The position numbers and the translations under genes are program-made. Below are positions 1 to 15,000 of a stretch of DNA of 48,272 nucleotides, piece by piece. This DNA is from a virus: positions 1 through 48,272 of the IMG/VR virus record IMGVR_UViG_3300006735_000056. The stretch is one strand, 5' to 3'. The number at the start of each line of letters is the position of its first letter. The stretch's first letter is position 1. The notes below the pieces were generated by a model that did not search any database, had not been told where the DNA came from, and saw nothing but the letters and a program-made list of their open reading frames with translations.

Positions 1-3000
1 CGTCCGCTTTTGCATCTCGTCGCTGGTGTTCGTGAGGGCAAGGTTGTGCTTTTCGTCAACGGTGTGTTGATGGCCTCGCAGGAATTGTCACAGGAGTTTG
101 TGCTCAACAGCAGCAACGAGCCAGTCTTCATCGGCGGACACGGCGGGCAGTTTCGCGGCATTATCGAATCGCTGCACATCTCATCAGCGTTTTCTGATGA
201 GATGACGACCCGCAGTGCACCATTGGTCAGTAGTAGAACGGCCTGTTTGATGCGCTTTGAAGAGCCGATTTCGCCTATCAGCGGCACCTATACGTTCAGC
301 AGCATCGGTAGTTCCAGCGGTCTTTCAACGCTCAACATCGGCACCACAACGGCTGCCTCGTTGGCCAGTGCTCTGACAGGAAAGACACAGACATCAGGCA
401 CGGTTGATTTCACCAAGACCCCCTATTCGACAGGTGACTACAGCGTCGTTGATTTCGCGACTTCACCGGGCACAAAGCGCACGCACCTCGTTCCCCATGT
501 GCCGTTTAACCTCCTCATCAATCCCGGTGCTGTCAAGCGCAGCACCATGAAGCCGAACCAATCTCCGCCTGAGCGCGTCCGGCTGCTCTCAATCGACCTC
601 GGTGCTGGCACAGCACTGGTCAGTAGCGTCCACCTCGATTTCGTCAACAGCACGCACGACAGTCGCGATGTCCCGTCGCTGCATGACGGATTGCGACCAG
701 TGCTTCACAGCCGTAGTTCTGCGACGGGCGATGATTACTTCGTCGTCATCACTGGTGACAGCCTCATTGAAAACGGCTCAGGGCGCCCCTATCAGCCGCC
801 TCATTTTTCCACTCAGATTGTCGACCGCACAGGTCAGATGGTGCTCGATGAGGGGCATTTCGAGCAACACGGTATTGTGTATTCCGACCGCATGGCCACG
901 ACAGCAAGTGACAGCGACAACCCGTTCGCTGTGACGTGGCCGAGCACGCTTGACGCGTCGTTTCAAGTCGGGCACAGCGGACGCCACACGCTAAACCACG
1001 TCCAAGGGCACCACTACCTACGTCAGATGGCCGACCCGCAAGAGGAGATTCTCGACCAGCGTATTGACGCCGCCGATGTGCTGACGTTGATTTATGACGC
1101 AGCATCGAAGGGCATTGACAAGCAGTTCCCGATGAACTCACGCGTCGACTATTACCGCGAACTGGGCACTCTACCACTTCTCACCGTCGTTTCTTCTTCC
1201 ACCGCCTATGAGGAGGTGGATAACGGTTTGACGGGCGCATCTCGCGACCTTATCGCCATCGGTGGGCTAAGCGGAGGGTTGAGGTTTGACCCTTCGCCGT
1301 TCTTCCTCAAAGGCCCTGTGCCCGAAGATTACGCGAACGCCGATGCCGAACTGCGCAAGCATCACTTGAGGCCATCAGCGACTTCGCGTATTGCGGTGTT
1401 GGAGGTCAGCGGTCTGTCGAGTTACGGCATGTCCCCATACGTTGAGATTCACTATAACGCCATTGACCTCACTGGCGCGAGCATGGGCAAGACAGCGCCT
1501 ATGCTGATGGTGGAGAAGACTATACCAGCGGCCAACACGTTGCTCTCAGGTTCGACGTATGTGCTTGACGTCATCGAAACTGCGTTGTCATCAGGCGCTA
1601 CGTTGCACGCTCCCGGTGGCGTCATTTCCTTTGGCGCACCAAGTGACAGCGCGATGTCCCAGTTCTTTGCTTCAAATACTCTGATGGGTGACAACAGCGA
1701 AGGTTTCGAGAGTGACGATGAATTGGATGAGCGGTTCACGCCTCAAAATTACTCGACCATCGTTGCCAATCAACCGCGTAAGCCACCTCAAAACATCGCT
1801 GCATCGCACACCACAGCAACCCATGAGTCGCAGTTCAACAGGCTTGTGATACAGCAAATCGACGCCCCAACCGAGACGTTCACCAATCGTCGTGCTGTCC
1901 ACACTGACCACACCTCTCCAAGCAACGGTCAGTTCGATGTTGGGCGCACAGCAAGCGCGAGCAACGTGCACGAGATGTTCGACATCATTGACAATCACGC
2001 TGTCCTTTCTCCAAATATCAGAGCGCGGTATTTCGTTCAGCCCTCGAACCGCACGCGCACGCGACAACTGACGTATGCCCGTGGCGCTTTCACTCGTCCT
2101 AACGACTTCAACGTGGCTAAGGTCATGTTGCTCATGTCCCCCATGCGACTCCGCTCTGTCGCTGAAGATGAGAGCGATGAGGGTAGCCGCGCCACCATTG
2201 TTCGCTGCGTGGGTATGAATGCTGACGCGATGACCCGTAATGTCAGTGAGATTGGCTCAGGTAGCCCCAACTCGCATGTCGTCAAGGAAATTGAGCCAAA
2301 CGCACCCGTCGTCACTGTGACGCTCGGTGGAGTTGGCCAAGGGGCCTATGATACCAAACCTACGTTCGACCCAAGCCCAATGGCTCGTCTACCCTACAGC
2401 ACAAGGCGCGGTTATTCGGTGTATGCGACTTCGGCTCGCGTTGACTTGAGCGCTTCGCCACAGAACTTCCTGAACGTCGTGGCGCTCAACAACGACACAG
2501 ACGACCTCAAAACTTGGGCGACATACCCCTTCCCGAAGAAGGGACGCATCTATCTGAAGACGGGCGCCAGTGCAGAATACGGCAACAAAACGGGTGTCTC
2601 GTTCCACTTCGCCAATGCTTCAATCGGCAGTGGCACCTACGTCTTGTCCGATGGGCGTGAGGTGGCATCGTTCCACGAGTGGGTCGTTGGCTCGGGCCTC
2701 ATCCCTCAAGCATCTTCTCTGTCGGGCACAAGCAGCGATGTCTACCCACTGGGCGAGGTCATCCTTGGCGACGGGCACTTCTTTGCTGAAAACGCCGCAG
2801 ACGATGGCACGACGGTCAACGACCGCATGTTCCAGTCCATGGATAACGTCACGCACGATTATCAGTTGGGCACGCAGTTTGCCAGCACCCGTGCGTTGGT
2901 GGAGATTCCGCTGTTCAACGCGCAGTTCTTTGAGAACGTGAGCGAGGGCGTTCTACCCGGTCCCGATAACTCGTTGAAACTCCACGTCGACCCGACCATG

Positions 3001-6000
3001 ACGGCGCACACGTGGAATCCGTCACCAGTCGGTCGCCGCTTTCCTGAGAAGGCGCCGAGTGACCGCTCCGCCCGTGGTGCCTACGCCTATGCTGCCGAGA
3101 ACTCGGAGCAAGTGCGTGGTGCGACTATCATCCACAAAGCGGAGATTGTCAGCGGTAAATACCGACTACGCGTCGACAAGCCGGAAATCTTCCCCGCAGC
3201 CGTCACGTCGGCAGGTGCGTTCTCTTACGTCACCAATGTCGTGCGCTACCGCCGTGCCTTCCTCAGCAACGGTGAGTGGCTTATCTATGACAACGACCCG
3301 GCTACAGACGGTTATCTCCGATTTGAGGACGAAGACTGGTCTACGTCTGAGAACTTCCTGCGCGACTACGAGGTAGGGCACTCGCTGATGACGGCGGGCG
3401 GTTATGAGTCTGAAGCACTCGTGCCAATGGAGAGCGACATCCTCACCTCGTCCTCAGCCATGGAGCGGCGCAGCGAATATTACCACGACTCTGCAAGCGT
3501 CAAGACACAAGGTGGCAATGTCGATTACGGGCTACGCCAATACGTCAGCGCTGTTGAGTTCAAGGCCGGTCCAAAGTCAAACCCACACGCGAGCCGAACG
3601 GTGGCTAAACGCGCCAGTGGGACTGTGCTGTCGGTCACGCCGCTGGGCACAACGGCAAATTTCGGTGGCCTCGTTCTGCTGACGTTCTCCGAAGAGGATT
3701 TCGCAAAGTTCCCCAAGGTGCCCGTGCCTACCGACACGAACAATCTCATCACATTCACGACTGGCGACTACCACTACGAACTAACGGTGCCGTCGCCCGA
3801 CGGTAGCATTCGTCGCTTCATCTATTGGGGCAGTGCGGCGAACGTAGGATTGCGGTCATCCGACATGACGCCTGAAAATCTCGGCACGTCAATCGTTGTG
3901 CAGCCTGTTTTCACGGCATTGGCTGCGACGACACCAAACTACCTACTCGTAACATCAGCCGACTTCATCGCGGGTGAAAAGGCCACGCTCACCAAGCGCT
4001 CGTTCGACATTGGCTTCAGCGTGAACCCACTTGATGTTGCCTTAGAAACCACACTCAACATCAGCGACTCATTCCGACCGGGTGGCACAGGTGTTCGGAA
4101 ATCATGGACAGTCGCAAACGTCGCATCGACGAGCAGCATGACTGTGACCAACACCAGTTCGCTGTTCCTACAGTCCAACACCTTGGGGCTGACAGTGAAA
4201 GTCAACGACTACCTCTACGCTGAAACCAACACCGGTAGCGCTGTGACCGTAGTGCGCTACCTTGGTCGAGTGACGGCGATTGCTGACTATTCGGCTTCAT
4301 CCTCTCTGCCTCTCACCATCACGCTCGACGGCAGCATGACGTCAGCCACGCAATCCAACATCAACAGCGAGATTGCAGGTGGAAGCCTCACCATCCACCT
4401 CAGAGTCGGATGTCACGACGTGATGAAGAATGACGATGAGGCTGTGCTCAACCGTCAGTGGCTGTCTCCATATGCGCAGGGTGGTCTGCGCCATGGGGAC
4501 ACCGTGTGGGCGAACATGACGTATAACAACCCGCATGCGGTAGAGGGTATGTTCGCCAAAAGCCGTGGTGTCTTCAACGAAGCCTTGGTGTGGACCGGTT
4601 TCAACGACGGCGACGGCTCTTTGACGACCAGCGCACGCACAAGCATCCCGCTTGAGAACTTCTTGATTGGTGACTCTTGCCTTGAGACAGCGCAGAATTA
4701 TGCGCAGCACGTCAACAAGACGATTGAACTCAACTACACCAATCTCGGTTTGTCGACCAACCTCGCGCCCAAGGTCGCGTTTGTCGACCCATACCTCGCC
4801 AACGAAGAACACGCTCGGGTGTTGCTCTACGACGTCGCACACGACCGAGAGTTCGTCGCCTTCCAAGACCTGCACATGCAGGTGCAAACGAGCGCGAAAG
4901 CGGCAGAGATTGGCTGGCAGCGCGAGTTCGCAGCCAGCAACATCGTTGACGCCAGCACGGAGATTGACCTCGTGCCGTATTCGATTGGCTTTAACGGAGC
5001 CAGTCAACACGCCTTCCTAACGCAAATTGACGTTGCCGCTGGCTTCCTTTCGCAGAACAAATACGCACGCTCAACAATTCGTTCTCGCTTCATGGAGAGC
5101 GCCTATGCCCACGACATCGCGAATCACGTCGCGACATCGCTGCTCAACCCTATCGCAAGTGGGGCTGCGCTGACAAACATCGTCAAGCAACTGACCAACG
5201 TGACGCGTATCGCTCAGTTTGGCAAGGCGCATGGACACTTTGTGCACACTGGCTACCACAAGGCAGGCCCATTCGGCAACCGCTCGCTTGGTGACAGCAT
5301 TCTCCCACGCACCACAGATGGCTCTGCTATTCCGTATTGGGCTGACAAGATGCACACCTACACGCGCACGTCATTCAGCGACACGGGTAGTTTCCTGCTC
5401 AAACTACGTGAGCATCGAGAGAGCGTCACAGGTGCATCTTTCCGTGACCCATCCACTTTGTTCGATACACCCGATGGCACGCGAGTCGTGCCTGCATTCC
5501 TTGCTCTCAAGGGCATTCGCTCAGAGGCACTCAGCCTCACCACACATGACGAGGCTCGCTTGCAGCATCTGAAGCAGTGGACTGACATGGACTTTACGCG
5601 ACGTTTGACCATCGACCTTGGTGAAGTCGGTGCGCGTATTGGTGGGACAAGCATCCTCGCGGCTGCGAACGAGGTAGTGCGTCTCATCAATCAGGCTGGT
5701 GCAAAGCAAGGTCGCACACATGCACGCCGTCCATCCGAGCAATACCCCGGTGAATCAGAATCACTCGATTTGACTCGCGTTGGCGCTCGCGCTGCTGATG
5801 GCATACGTGACCCAGCGTCCTCGCACATCAACGCCGATTTCGCAGCGACTGGTTCGACCCATGACCCTGCGGTATGGTGGGACGAAGACAAGGCGTTCGA
5901 GTCGCATGACAAGGGCACACACATGGGCTATGTGCGCGCTCACGTCGGACGTATCGTGCAAGACACCAACGGCAACGAAGGCTTCAGCATCGTTGTTCAC

Positions 6001-9000
6001 AGCACAGTGCCCGGTGCGACTGGGCGAAACTTCTGTCTATGGCTCGACAACAGCAAAGGTCAATCGCGCTACACGCCGAAGTTCCTGATTGGTCACGGTG
6101 GACGCTATCGCACGTTCTGGTGCCAACCCGATGAACTCAGTGGAGAGAACATGCACCCCGCGCCGATGCCGCTCAACAAGCACGGCCGTCCGTTTGCACC
6201 AGTCACCACCCTGCAAGGCTACGTTGTTCCTGACGACAGCGGTGTTGAGTTCAAAGCAAGCAGCGATTTTGCACCCCGTGGTGATGAAACCTCTGACCCA
6301 GTTATGCGCGCCGTCTCTATGGCCACTGGCTCAGGACAGGCGCATAACACAGTGAACACAGAATCACTGGAGGTCGAGGGCTTCAACACGTCCTACGTCA
6401 CAGGTCTGCGCACGGGAACCAGCGCTGTCGCTCGCGTCAATTTTGGTGGACTTACTGCCTCTGGTGTTCCGGGCTTTGCTCCCGACGTCGGTAAGTGGGG
6501 TTTTGGTCGCAAAGGCGATGTGCGAATCGCTGCGCGCTATGGTCCAACCAAAGACACCAGTAGTGGAGCGGCTGCGCCAACGACCTATTCCAGTTATGTG
6601 CCCTCTGCTGATGTGCGCGAAGAAGCCATCGGTAATGCACCGCTCTATGGTTTCCGCTTCATTGACCACCGTGGTGTCGGACACGGTATTCGCTTCATCT
6701 ACCGCAGCATGGGAGAGTCATTCGCTTTAGACGAAACACAATTGCCGTCAACGATTGATGATGAAATTGCGGTCTTCATTGACGACCGAGACGTTGGACA
6801 AGGCGGCTTCACCATCGGCAAGCACATGCACGGTGTTGGTGATGCTACGGGCCGTTTTGGCGCAGCAGGCACCAATACGTCGCTCATGCCGTGGAGAGGA
6901 AACCGTTGGAACCCCGTGCCTTCGCCAAGCGCCGCGTATGACTGCAACGCAGCCTACGATTCATCAAGCAACAAAATCACTGTCACGCTACAGGCTCCGT
7001 ATAACGCGTGCCCTCATTTCGACGTCCTCGGCTACATGGGCTTCCCGCTAAGCCAAGGTTTGCTCCAACTCTCTGACCCGTTTGTGGATAGCAGCATGAC
7101 CGGTAGCCAAGGCCACGTTTTTTCCTACACTCACCGCACACGAGAGGGGAGCAGCGGCACACACGTCTTCCACGGCATCCAAGGCTCGACATTTACACCG
7201 AGTCACACGCACTCAGGCGGCTCAGTTTCAGCAAACTCTTCGTCAGTGTTCGGAACTGGGAGCATCAACATTCGCGCACTCATCTCTTCGACGGTCAATT
7301 GGACGACGCTTGTGACCGACGAACTGCTTGCTGCCATCACAGCCGCAGCCATCAACCTCGCAGACCCTAACGTTGAGGAGGGCGTGCCCTTTGACTGCCG
7401 CGACATGTTCGCTTCAGATGGGCGGACATTTGGTGAGTGGGGTGTGGCGGAGGACGCTATTCGCATTCGTGCGTTCAACGCCGCTGGTGGCGGCATCCGA
7501 CCCCTTTCGGACTTCTTCTCAGCGTCCCTGCATCGAGACTTTGCTATTCAGTCTGCTCACGTTGAGTTTGGCGACATTGAGGAAATCGAAGTTGACAATG
7601 GTGGCATTAGCCTCCCCAGCACTTCACGCGCTGCGACTGACGCCAGCATTGACAACGGTTTGAGGGCAGAGTGTGGGTATTTGCCATTCACCGTTCTGCA
7701 AGTCTTCACCAAGAGCAAGGGTAGCAACAGCAACACAGCCTCACCAGTTCTCGTTGACTCTCGCAACAACCCGGTAGACCCTGACGAATGGCACCGTCGA
7801 CTTATCGGCTACACTTTCACTGCAAACGCGGGGGACCATGTTCTACCGCGCGTCGACAACCCATCGGTCCTTCTGTTGGCTGCCGAAGTGACCAGCGACC
7901 CAATTCAACTGACCACGAATCAGGTGTGGCACTTTGCTCAACCTGCCGGTGAAGAAGGCACAAGCATCAGCAGCAAGACCAAGATTGCATCTTTTGGTAG
8001 TGTGAGCAACCTGCATGTGCAGAATGGTGACGTCTTGGTGACAAGTCAAAACGGTGCCAACAGCAAGACGCATCTCTCACTGGTGACTGGCACGAAGACC
8101 TCGACTTTCCCTACAAGTGACCCTGCCAGCAACGCTGTAGCGCAGCGCTTTGGCGACACTGCGCGGGCATTCCGCACTGCTGGGAGCCGCGTCTTGGGTA
8201 GCGTGTTCTCTCGTCCCATGCTCTTCTTCCGTGGTGGGCGCGACAGCATCGACCACTCAGTGCCACTGTTCTTCGGCGGTGGTTTCAGTGGCGTCACACT
8301 CGACATCAACGACGGCACCAAGAACGACTACAGCGAGTTCTTCACTCATCCATACGCGGCTGGACCAACTGGTGTCGCTGGTGTGCAGCACGCCAACGAG
8401 TTCCTCTCGTCCTACTCAATGCTCGACTGCAACGCTATGATGGCGTTTTTCCCCGGCACCCCGCTTTTGAACCAACATCGCGGCAACATCAATCCGCCGT
8501 TCTTCAACTCTGAAAACATGCTAACGCCTGACCTGAAACGCGGCACGCAGGGGCATCACAGCGACTACCCTGCCCCGTATTCGAGCGGTGTTAAGGTCCA
8601 AGTGCCAATCCCATTGGTGTTGCGTTTCGCACACCCCACTGCTCGATACAGCGACCACAGTGGGACCACAGATAGCAAAACCACTTACCTGATTTTCGGC
8701 CCCGGTCAAGCCTTCCCATTCACGGCTCAAACCGCTACCCCCGACAACAGCAGCGAACCACATCCCGGTCGTGCTTTGACTGTCGGTAACACATGGTCGA
8801 AGGTGCCAACGCATACCAGCGGCAAGCAGTTCCTCCACAACCACATCACCAATTCAACCGTCGGCTTCCTTCCTGAACTTCACTCTACGCAAGTCAACCG
8901 CTACCGAACACATTGGCGGCAGGCGATGAACTGGGAGCCTGCACAGGGCAAATCAAACGCCACACGGTTGCTTCAACGTCCCGAGTCAGGCCGTTTCTAT

Positions 9001-12000
9001 GGTGAGATGTTCACGTCAAACGGCGTGCTCAACAGCACCTCACTCGCTGACTACAGAACCGCTCATCCACTTCGGCATGCTGTGTTTATGGGATTCGGTA
9101 TGGCCAGCAATTCTGATTGGTGTTTCCACATGGACGGCGGTTATCACCCCGGTGGCTCGTGGTTGGACAATCAACTGACGTTCAATCCACCACACCCCAA
9201 CGACAACAGCCGCGTAGCAAAAAGCGGCGTGGCTGGTAATGAACTACACCCAAGCGCATTCCGCGTAGCAGCGCCGTTGGCCAACCGGGTGCTCTACGGC
9301 TCATCTGCATCTTTTGCCAGCGACACCATCGAGAGCGACGACGTCGAACTCGAATACATCGCTGTCGACGCCACGAAATGTCAGAATGGGGAGGAAATGG
9401 CTGCCCTGCTCGGCTCTGCCATCAACTCATTCCCCGGTGCTGGTGCACTGAAGGCTATGGGTGGGACGTTCCTACCCAGCATGGGGACCAGCAACCGGCA
9501 AGACCGCTACGGTTGGGTCGAAGTCACGGGAGTTGTCGCCTATTTCCTCAGTGCAAACGACACGGCTGGGAACGTCAAGACCAACGCCATCAAGGACAAC
9601 TTCATGACGCTGGCCTTTTCCAGTCAGATTTTGGCTGAGCAAGTTCCTGAAAGCGGTTGGTTGCGAACAAGTGCCGACTTTGACAACGGGGTAGACAGCA
9701 ACAACGATTCTGCTGCTTTCGCACCCTATCACAGTCGAATCGTCAAACTTGACACGAGTTCGAGCCAATACCACGTCACCTTCTATCTCGGTAGCAATCG
9801 CATCGCTGGTTCAAAGGCCTTTGAGTCGCTTAAGACGTGGAAGGACTACCTCGACACAGGTGTTGCTGCAGGCAATGAGGTTGTTCCCGATGTAAGCAGT
9901 GCAACCAAGGTCTACGTGTGGAGCAAAGCAGGTGTGCACCGATGGGACAACGCGGGTCGGCTTGAGGGCTATTCGCAAGTGCACTTCAGCGGCTTGGTCG
10001 ACGCCATCGACAGGACGCGGCCAGTTGGACTACCGGGTTGGCACGGTGAACGCTATTCCTACCTGAACACGCTGGCCGTGTCCGGCGCGTATTCTGCCGG
10101 CCTTGGTGCATGGCACCCGTCCCTCGGCTTCTCTCCATTCGGCGGTAGCATGGGTTGCGCGACTGTGCTTGGTCACTTGCCTCACATCGCGCCTATGCCC
10201 AATAGTCCCGAAAGTGGCTTGCCCAACGACGGGAGTAATGGCGCTGCCGACTTCCCTGACTACGACACACCCAACGGCCCGAACTACGACGCTGACGATG
10301 ATGGCGACCAGTCCTACAGCGCGAGTTTCGTTGATGCCAGCAGTAACAACACCCCTCCCATCACCACGTTTGACGAAAACGTGCACAAGGACTTACAGCA
10401 TGCTCAGGGTGTCTATGCCCGAGCCATGTTGGTCGTCGCTCACGAATCAGAACTGGCTTTGGTCGCCAAGCGCGACCGTGACGGTATCAGGTGTGTTGGT
10501 GACTGGTTGCGGTCCAAAGACGCAAGTAGCATTACGTTGGCCGGCACAACACTTTGGGACGACCGGATTCACGGTCAGGACCGCTTCATCGCAACAGCGA
10601 ACGCAGGTCCCAACATTGAGGCTCTCATCGTTGACGACACGACTCTGCCGACGGTGAGCAGTCCTACCGCAGCCAGTGGTTTGGTAGCCTCACCGTTCAA
10701 CGCTGAGTTCTTCTTGCACACGACCGTTTCAGCAGACACTGAACTTGAAAATGCTGAGCCGTGTCGCAAACCAACTGGCGACTTGTTCCTCGACATTGAC
10801 AAGAGCATCGGCTCTTTCTATTCCGCAAGCGCTGGTGCGCAGCGCAACATCATGGACCACTTCTATGAGGCAGGGAGCAACAACCCAATGGGTGGCTTGT
10901 GGGGCGGTAACACGCAGAAGAACTCCTACTGGATGGGTGACGTCAACGGTTATGAGATGTTCAAGCGTTCACCGGCCAAGAACTTCAGCATCGAACACAT
11001 CGTGTGGAAACGGATGGACGGAGGTAGCCTATCGTTGCCTGCCATGAACGCTCGTGGGCTTGGTGCTGTGCCATGGGTCAGCCGCGTTGAAGGTAGCAAC
11101 GCCTACACGACTGGTGAGAAACTGCTTGGCAACGTGCGTTTCTCGTTTGAAACGACAAACTCAGCGATGATGCCTATCATGCGAGCGCATGAACTCGGTC
11201 ATCCTCAATTGGCTGTTGACCCACCTGTTGAACTCCGCGATGTGTTGGAAATCCCCAACGAAGAGATGCAGTTTGACGACATGGTCGTTGTCGATGACAC
11301 GGGACAATCGCATACGTTGAACGGTGGCTCACCGCTGGGTGTTGTCATTCGCGCCTTCCGCTCCAGCGGCGAACGACTCGCGAGCGGGCTTGCCCCGTCT
11401 GTTGCAGGCACTGGGCTTGAGCCGAACATGACGATTCGTCTACCCGACCCCAACGCGATTCCCGGCAACATCCTTGTTCGCAGTGGGTTCGACCGTGTGC
11501 AAGCCTATCAGACTGAAACCATGGGTGATGGCGGTATGATGACCAATCCACAAAACCTCGGTCAACTGTTTGATGGGCTGACCGGGCCTTTCGACGCACC
11601 TGTGCTGTCCGAGGCAGGCTGGGAGCATATCGACAAGACAGGATTGGACAGCACCAGCAGCAAGTGGGACGCGGCGACGGGTGACAAGCCTCTGAGCAGT
11701 GCGTATGAACTGCACGACCGCACTCTGTTTTTCCACGTCACCAAGATGGGGCACAGTCACACCGACCGTTACCCAACAACCTACACGCACAGCGGGGGTC
11801 TGCAAAATCAAGCATTGACGGTGTCTTCGTATGCGAGCAGCACTGCTGTTTTGACCGCATCTGCGTCAATCACAACTGCAATCTTCGACGCCGACTTCGC
11901 CACGAAGGAAGTCATGGACGAAGGGTCAGGTAAGCAACGTAGGTTCCTGCGTCTCGCCACCGCAACAGACAGCGTCGTTGTTTCCTACACAGGCATCAGT

Positions 12001-15000
12001 GGGGCTACATTTACGGGAGTAGTTGGTGATATTGACCTTGACCAGTTCTTGCTCGACAACCCGCCTGCTTCGTCCACCATCAACGTCACTCCTTCCTATT
12101 ACGTGCCTGCTGGTAGCACTCGCTTCTTCGCAGCACGACGTTTGCGTGACCACGCGGAGGTCAGCGGTAACAGTCCCGACATGGCGCACACGCACTACTT
12201 GAACGGGGATGCTAACACGACAGGCTATGCCCGCTACAGCGTGCCACGTATGACCCCCATGCCCTACCCACGTATGGGGCACCACTTCGTCAACGCCACC
12301 ATGCCAATGCTACCCGGACACTGGGCGCATCCCGCTTATCAGGGCCTCTATTCGGGTCACGAAGCAGAACGTCGTGCGACGCTACGCGACCCTGACTACA
12401 TTCGTCTGTTGGAGCATGCTGACCTTGACGACTCTACTTTCGATGCTACCGTCTCAGACTACCTCCACCCTCTCAATCCGCAAATCCGCATTGGAAGCCT
12501 GACCGCTACACCAAGCGGACCCAGCGATATTCACGGTGGTGCCTTCACTTTGATGTTTGAGACGAAGGTGCGCTTCGACGGCTACGGTGTTCTTGCCTCA
12601 AAGGGCACGGCAGGGGACATGAACAAGTTAGGAGGTCACTCGATTGTGTTGGAGGCTGGTGGAAACTACACGCAAGACGGTCACTTCCCTGACCCCGCTG
12701 AGGTTGGTGCCTACCAGATTGTCATTCAACCCAATCTACACGAGACACAGATTGCTGGTTTCCATCACAACAATAGCACGACTACCGCCTTGCCAAACGG
12801 TAGCAAGCGTGCGCTCACAGCCCAGCAAATTCACCTTGTGGTCGGTATCAAGTATGACAGTGAGCGGGGTGGGTCGCCCATTGGTGGAGCAACGCTCATT
12901 CTTGCCGAGGCGACGTTGGCTGACGTGAGAGGTTGTGAAATCTTCGTGAATGAGGTCATTCTCGACCACGACCCCGACCACGGCAGTCACTTCACAAACA
13001 TCCCACCGATGCTGCTCTATAACCCACTGGGTGTGCAGGGTAGCGAGTCACCGACATTTACACGTCGGACTCAACCGTATCATCCGGGTATGTTTGAGGA
13101 CAGCACACCCGGACACACGTTGAACATCCCATGGTGGAGTATTTTTCACAAAGTAGCACCCGACGACTCTTCATCTACCGGTTTCAGGCATTTGGCGCTG
13201 TATCGCATTGACAACTTCTACCAGTTCTGTCGAGCGTCATCGGGTGCAGTCGCGGCACAACTGACGCTGGCTGGCTACCCCTCCATCAGTCCCGACATCT
13301 ATTCTGACGTGATGGCCAACGTCTCACTCAGTCCTAAGTGCACCGTTACCGGTAGCGGCTCAGGTTACATCGAGGTTGACGATGCGTCGTTCTTCCCGAA
13401 CAAACCAGCCTATGGGGAGCGTCTGCACTACGTTGACGCAAGTGGAAATGACAAGTTCATCACCTACACTCAACGCAGTGGCACGACTCACAACGCTGCA
13501 ACGATGAACCAACCTGACCGCTTCGTCACCAGTGCAAGTTCACCCGGTAACGGAACGGTTTTGCGACTAACGCGACCCTACAGTGAACGTATGACTGAAA
13601 CGCTGTTCACTCATTCCAAGAGCAGCGTGTTGACCCGCATCATGCCACAGATGCTGTCGGGTTCACGCGACACGAACAGCCTCTATTCGGCTGATGCGTT
13701 CTTGTGCATGTGGCACCACAACCTCGGTCGTCCTCACACGTTCTATTCCGACAGGGCGAGGACATGGGGCGGCACAACAACAGACCGCGCTATCAACAAA
13801 GCAGCGTATAACGGCATGCCCGAGCACTTCGAGACGGTCCATTACCACGCGGTGAACTACGCGGCAAGCCATGGCCCGTTCCATCTTGACTTCAAGACGC
13901 CCAAACCCGCGCAGCACTTGTCAGGCACCTTCAGTTCGGTCAGCGGTTCACCCTCTACACTGGTGTTTGGTGCAGACGTTTCAGGCGACGGTTTGGTCGG
14001 TAAGGTGCTGTTCACCGATGGGCGAGTCATTGGAACGGTTGCATCTGTTTCAACCACCGACGTCACGTTGACCGGTGACATCCTCTACACCCCCGCTGCT
14101 TCAACGACCGTCTACGTCGGTGCAGATGGTTCGGTTGACACGGCGGCCAACATTCACGCCATGACCGGGTATCAGGCTCAGGGTGGCACTTCAACGATGC
14201 TGACTCATTACTGGCCGTGCGGTAGTCGAGGTGGGCCGCTGGTCAGCCGACTCGACGGCTATGCGGCTTGGGCTGCCGGGTGGCATGTGCCTCGCCAATA
14301 TTCATCCGGTGGCGGTAAGCACTGGGTCGATGACGACGACGATGGCTCATACGCTGTGTCCAGTGGTTTGAGCGACGGCTCGTTGGTTGCGTCTCGCACC
14401 TATCCGTTCGGCTATCGCTTCGGTCTACGTCAACCGTGGAATCGTCCGCAGTGGGGCTTCTACGGTATGCGCGCACATCGCGAGGAAAGCCTGTTCAGTG
14501 GTTCACCAGCCAACGCCAATTATGCTGTGGGTAACGGCACCGGGCCATTGGTTGCATATGAGAATCAGACGTTGACAGCAAAGGGCGGAAGCAACAGCAA
14601 CCAAACGCTGAATCCGACATACGCTGGTATCATGGAACGTCAGACCAACTTCAGCGCCATGCTCGGTCCTGACAAGGCTGAATGGCAGGTTCGCTACAGC
14701 GACGGTCGCCGCATGACTCGCTCATTTGGTTGCCCTGTGCGCACCATTCGCAACGGTAGCGGCGCTCCGCGCGATTGGTGGGGTGACAGTGCCGGTTTGG
14801 GCATCTCCACGATTGATGCTGCTGTCGGGTATTACCTCGTTGACTGGTGGGGCAACACGCGTGGTGAAGACATTCGACGTGCCCCGGTGCGAGGCTTTGG
14901 TATTCGCCCAGCATGGGACGCGGGTGATGCGTATGAGTATGACCGCACCAACGGCCGCACGCCCTACGCTCGGCTCTATAACAACGGCAAACCGATTGTC